Origin: Bacteroidales bacterium
GTDB taxonomy: Bacteria; Bacteroidota; Bacteroidia; Bacteroidales; Marinilabiliaceae
Direction of reading: 5' to 3'
NCBI GenBank assembly: GCA_022361295.1
Contig: JAKSBD010000384.1
Location: forward strand, 1 to 44,962
DNA: 44,962 nucleotides
Shown: positions 44,662 to 44,962 of the stretch, one piece after another
How positions within the stretch are numbered: position 1 is the stretch's first letter
Layout: every line of letters begins with the position of its first letter
Notes under the pieces: generated by a model
The model's input: only the letters and a program-made list of their open reading frames with translations
The model's database searches: none
Told to the model about the DNA's origin: nothing
Position numbers and translations under genes: made by a program

Positions 44662-44757
44662 TCTCTGCGCCTCCGCGTCTCTGCGGTTAACTTTATTTCT
44701 CACTTCTCATTGCTCACCGCTCACCTCTCTCAAACCCGCCTCCGCGTCTCTGCGGTC
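44662..44757 (+). repeat. Interspersed repeat family 2, second copy plus a partial third, abutting the next gene
   Basis: The second copy starts TCTCTGCGCC like the first and extends to CGCCTCCGCG, after which CGCGTCTCTGCGGT (44743-44756) begins a partial third copy. The third copy stops directly at the ATG (44758) of the following gene. Confidence 0.8.
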
Positions 44758-44962
44758 ATGCTTTTCCTCATTATCAGCCTATCCTCAATGATAGCACAAA
44801 CCACCTACCCAATCAGAACCTACACAGTACTTAACCCACCAATGCCCTACTCATTAAGTGCTTTCGCCTCTGAGTCGGGCCGTATGCAGCTTAATGTGGT
44901 GGTTGATGATGTGGCACTGGATCAGTACCCCGTTAAGTTTAGCCTGCACATACAAGGCAACG
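44758..44962 (+). CDS. Secreted protein, 5' part only (TANFOR-like N-terminus, tentative)
   Basis: Open frame of 68 codons running off the window. It begins with a hydrophobic segment ending SSMIAQ, a probable signal-peptidase site, followed by TTYPIRTYTVLNPPMPYSLS and MQLNVVVDDVALDQYPVKFS. The pattern 'PPYS... followed by a strand that ends in a conserved V-K-F/R-L' recalls the start of TANFOR/large surface proteins of Bacteroidota. No Lys or Arg precedes the hydrophobic core if the ATG is used; a TTG at 44710 within the repeat would add TRLRVSAV. Identity is tentative. Confidence 0.55.
   Translation, partial: MLFLIISLSSMIAQTTYPIRTYTVLNPPMPYSLSAFASESGRMQLNVVVDDVALDQYPVKFSLHIQGN

Overview
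The window looks like a chromosomal segment of a member of the Bacteroidota, possibly of the Marinilabiliales/Cytophaga-like kind. The evidence is the gene content: a PorT-like outer membrane barrel, a YwqK-type MORN protein, a fused SpmA/SpmB-like membrane protein, an Mpl-type peptidoglycan ligase, a zinc-less sirtuin, an ATP synthase subunit a with a long N-terminal extension and signal peptide, and a short epsilon subunit. Recurrent TAnnTTTG promoter elements close to start codons and the general lack of Shine-Dalgarno sequences agree. The family-level guess is inference only.

Layout. 1-7200 (+): the 3' part of an adenylate cyclase/HD protein, a bactofilin, a small membrane protein and the ATP synthase genes atpB-E-F-H-A-G, closed by a strong terminator. 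7201-7950: the decayed C-terminal end of an outer membrane barrel gene (-), then a very regular array of palindromes with 23/46-bp periodicity. 7950-13032 (-): a small unknown protein, a SpmAB-like protein, a secreted LamG/DUF1080-like protein, a flavin-binding PNPOx-like protein and dnaG. 13264-18142: sirtuin and outer membrane barrel (+), comF (-), a secreted carboxypeptidase-regulatory-like domain protein (+), a MORN protein (-) and mpl (+).

18166-35594 (-) is one 17-kb co-directional signalling locus. In transcription order it encodes a YfiR-like periplasmic protein, a chemoreceptor, a STAS protein, CheY, a stand-alone HPt protein, CheA, two CheW, CheR, a histidine-kinase-like protein lacking the phospho-acceptor histidine, CheD, CheB, a membrane GAF-PAS-PAS protein, two more CheR proteins (one clearly divergent), a stand-alone CheB esterase domain, a membrane GAF protein and a membrane GAF-PAS-SpoIIE phosphatase. 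No flagellar gene is present. The receptor ends in a pentapeptide that resembles the CheR/CheB docking tail. The locus combines a chemosensory array with what looks like a partner-switching (STAS/PP2C) arm, and it is the best candidate here for an undescribed system.

35809-43421 (+): a Rid/chorismatase-like protein (tentative), an RND/MMPL exporter, a short-chain polyprenyl synthase, then atpD-atpC, separated from the rest of the ATP synthase genes by about 33 kb, and a GT9 heptosyltransferase-like protein. 43440-44757 is a repeat-rich stretch: three copies of an interspersed repeat, a truncated LytTR-domain remnant, a 21-bp/63-bp tandem array and copies of a 'CTCTGCG' repeat. The window ends inside the 5' end of a secreted-protein gene whose start directly abuts the repeat.
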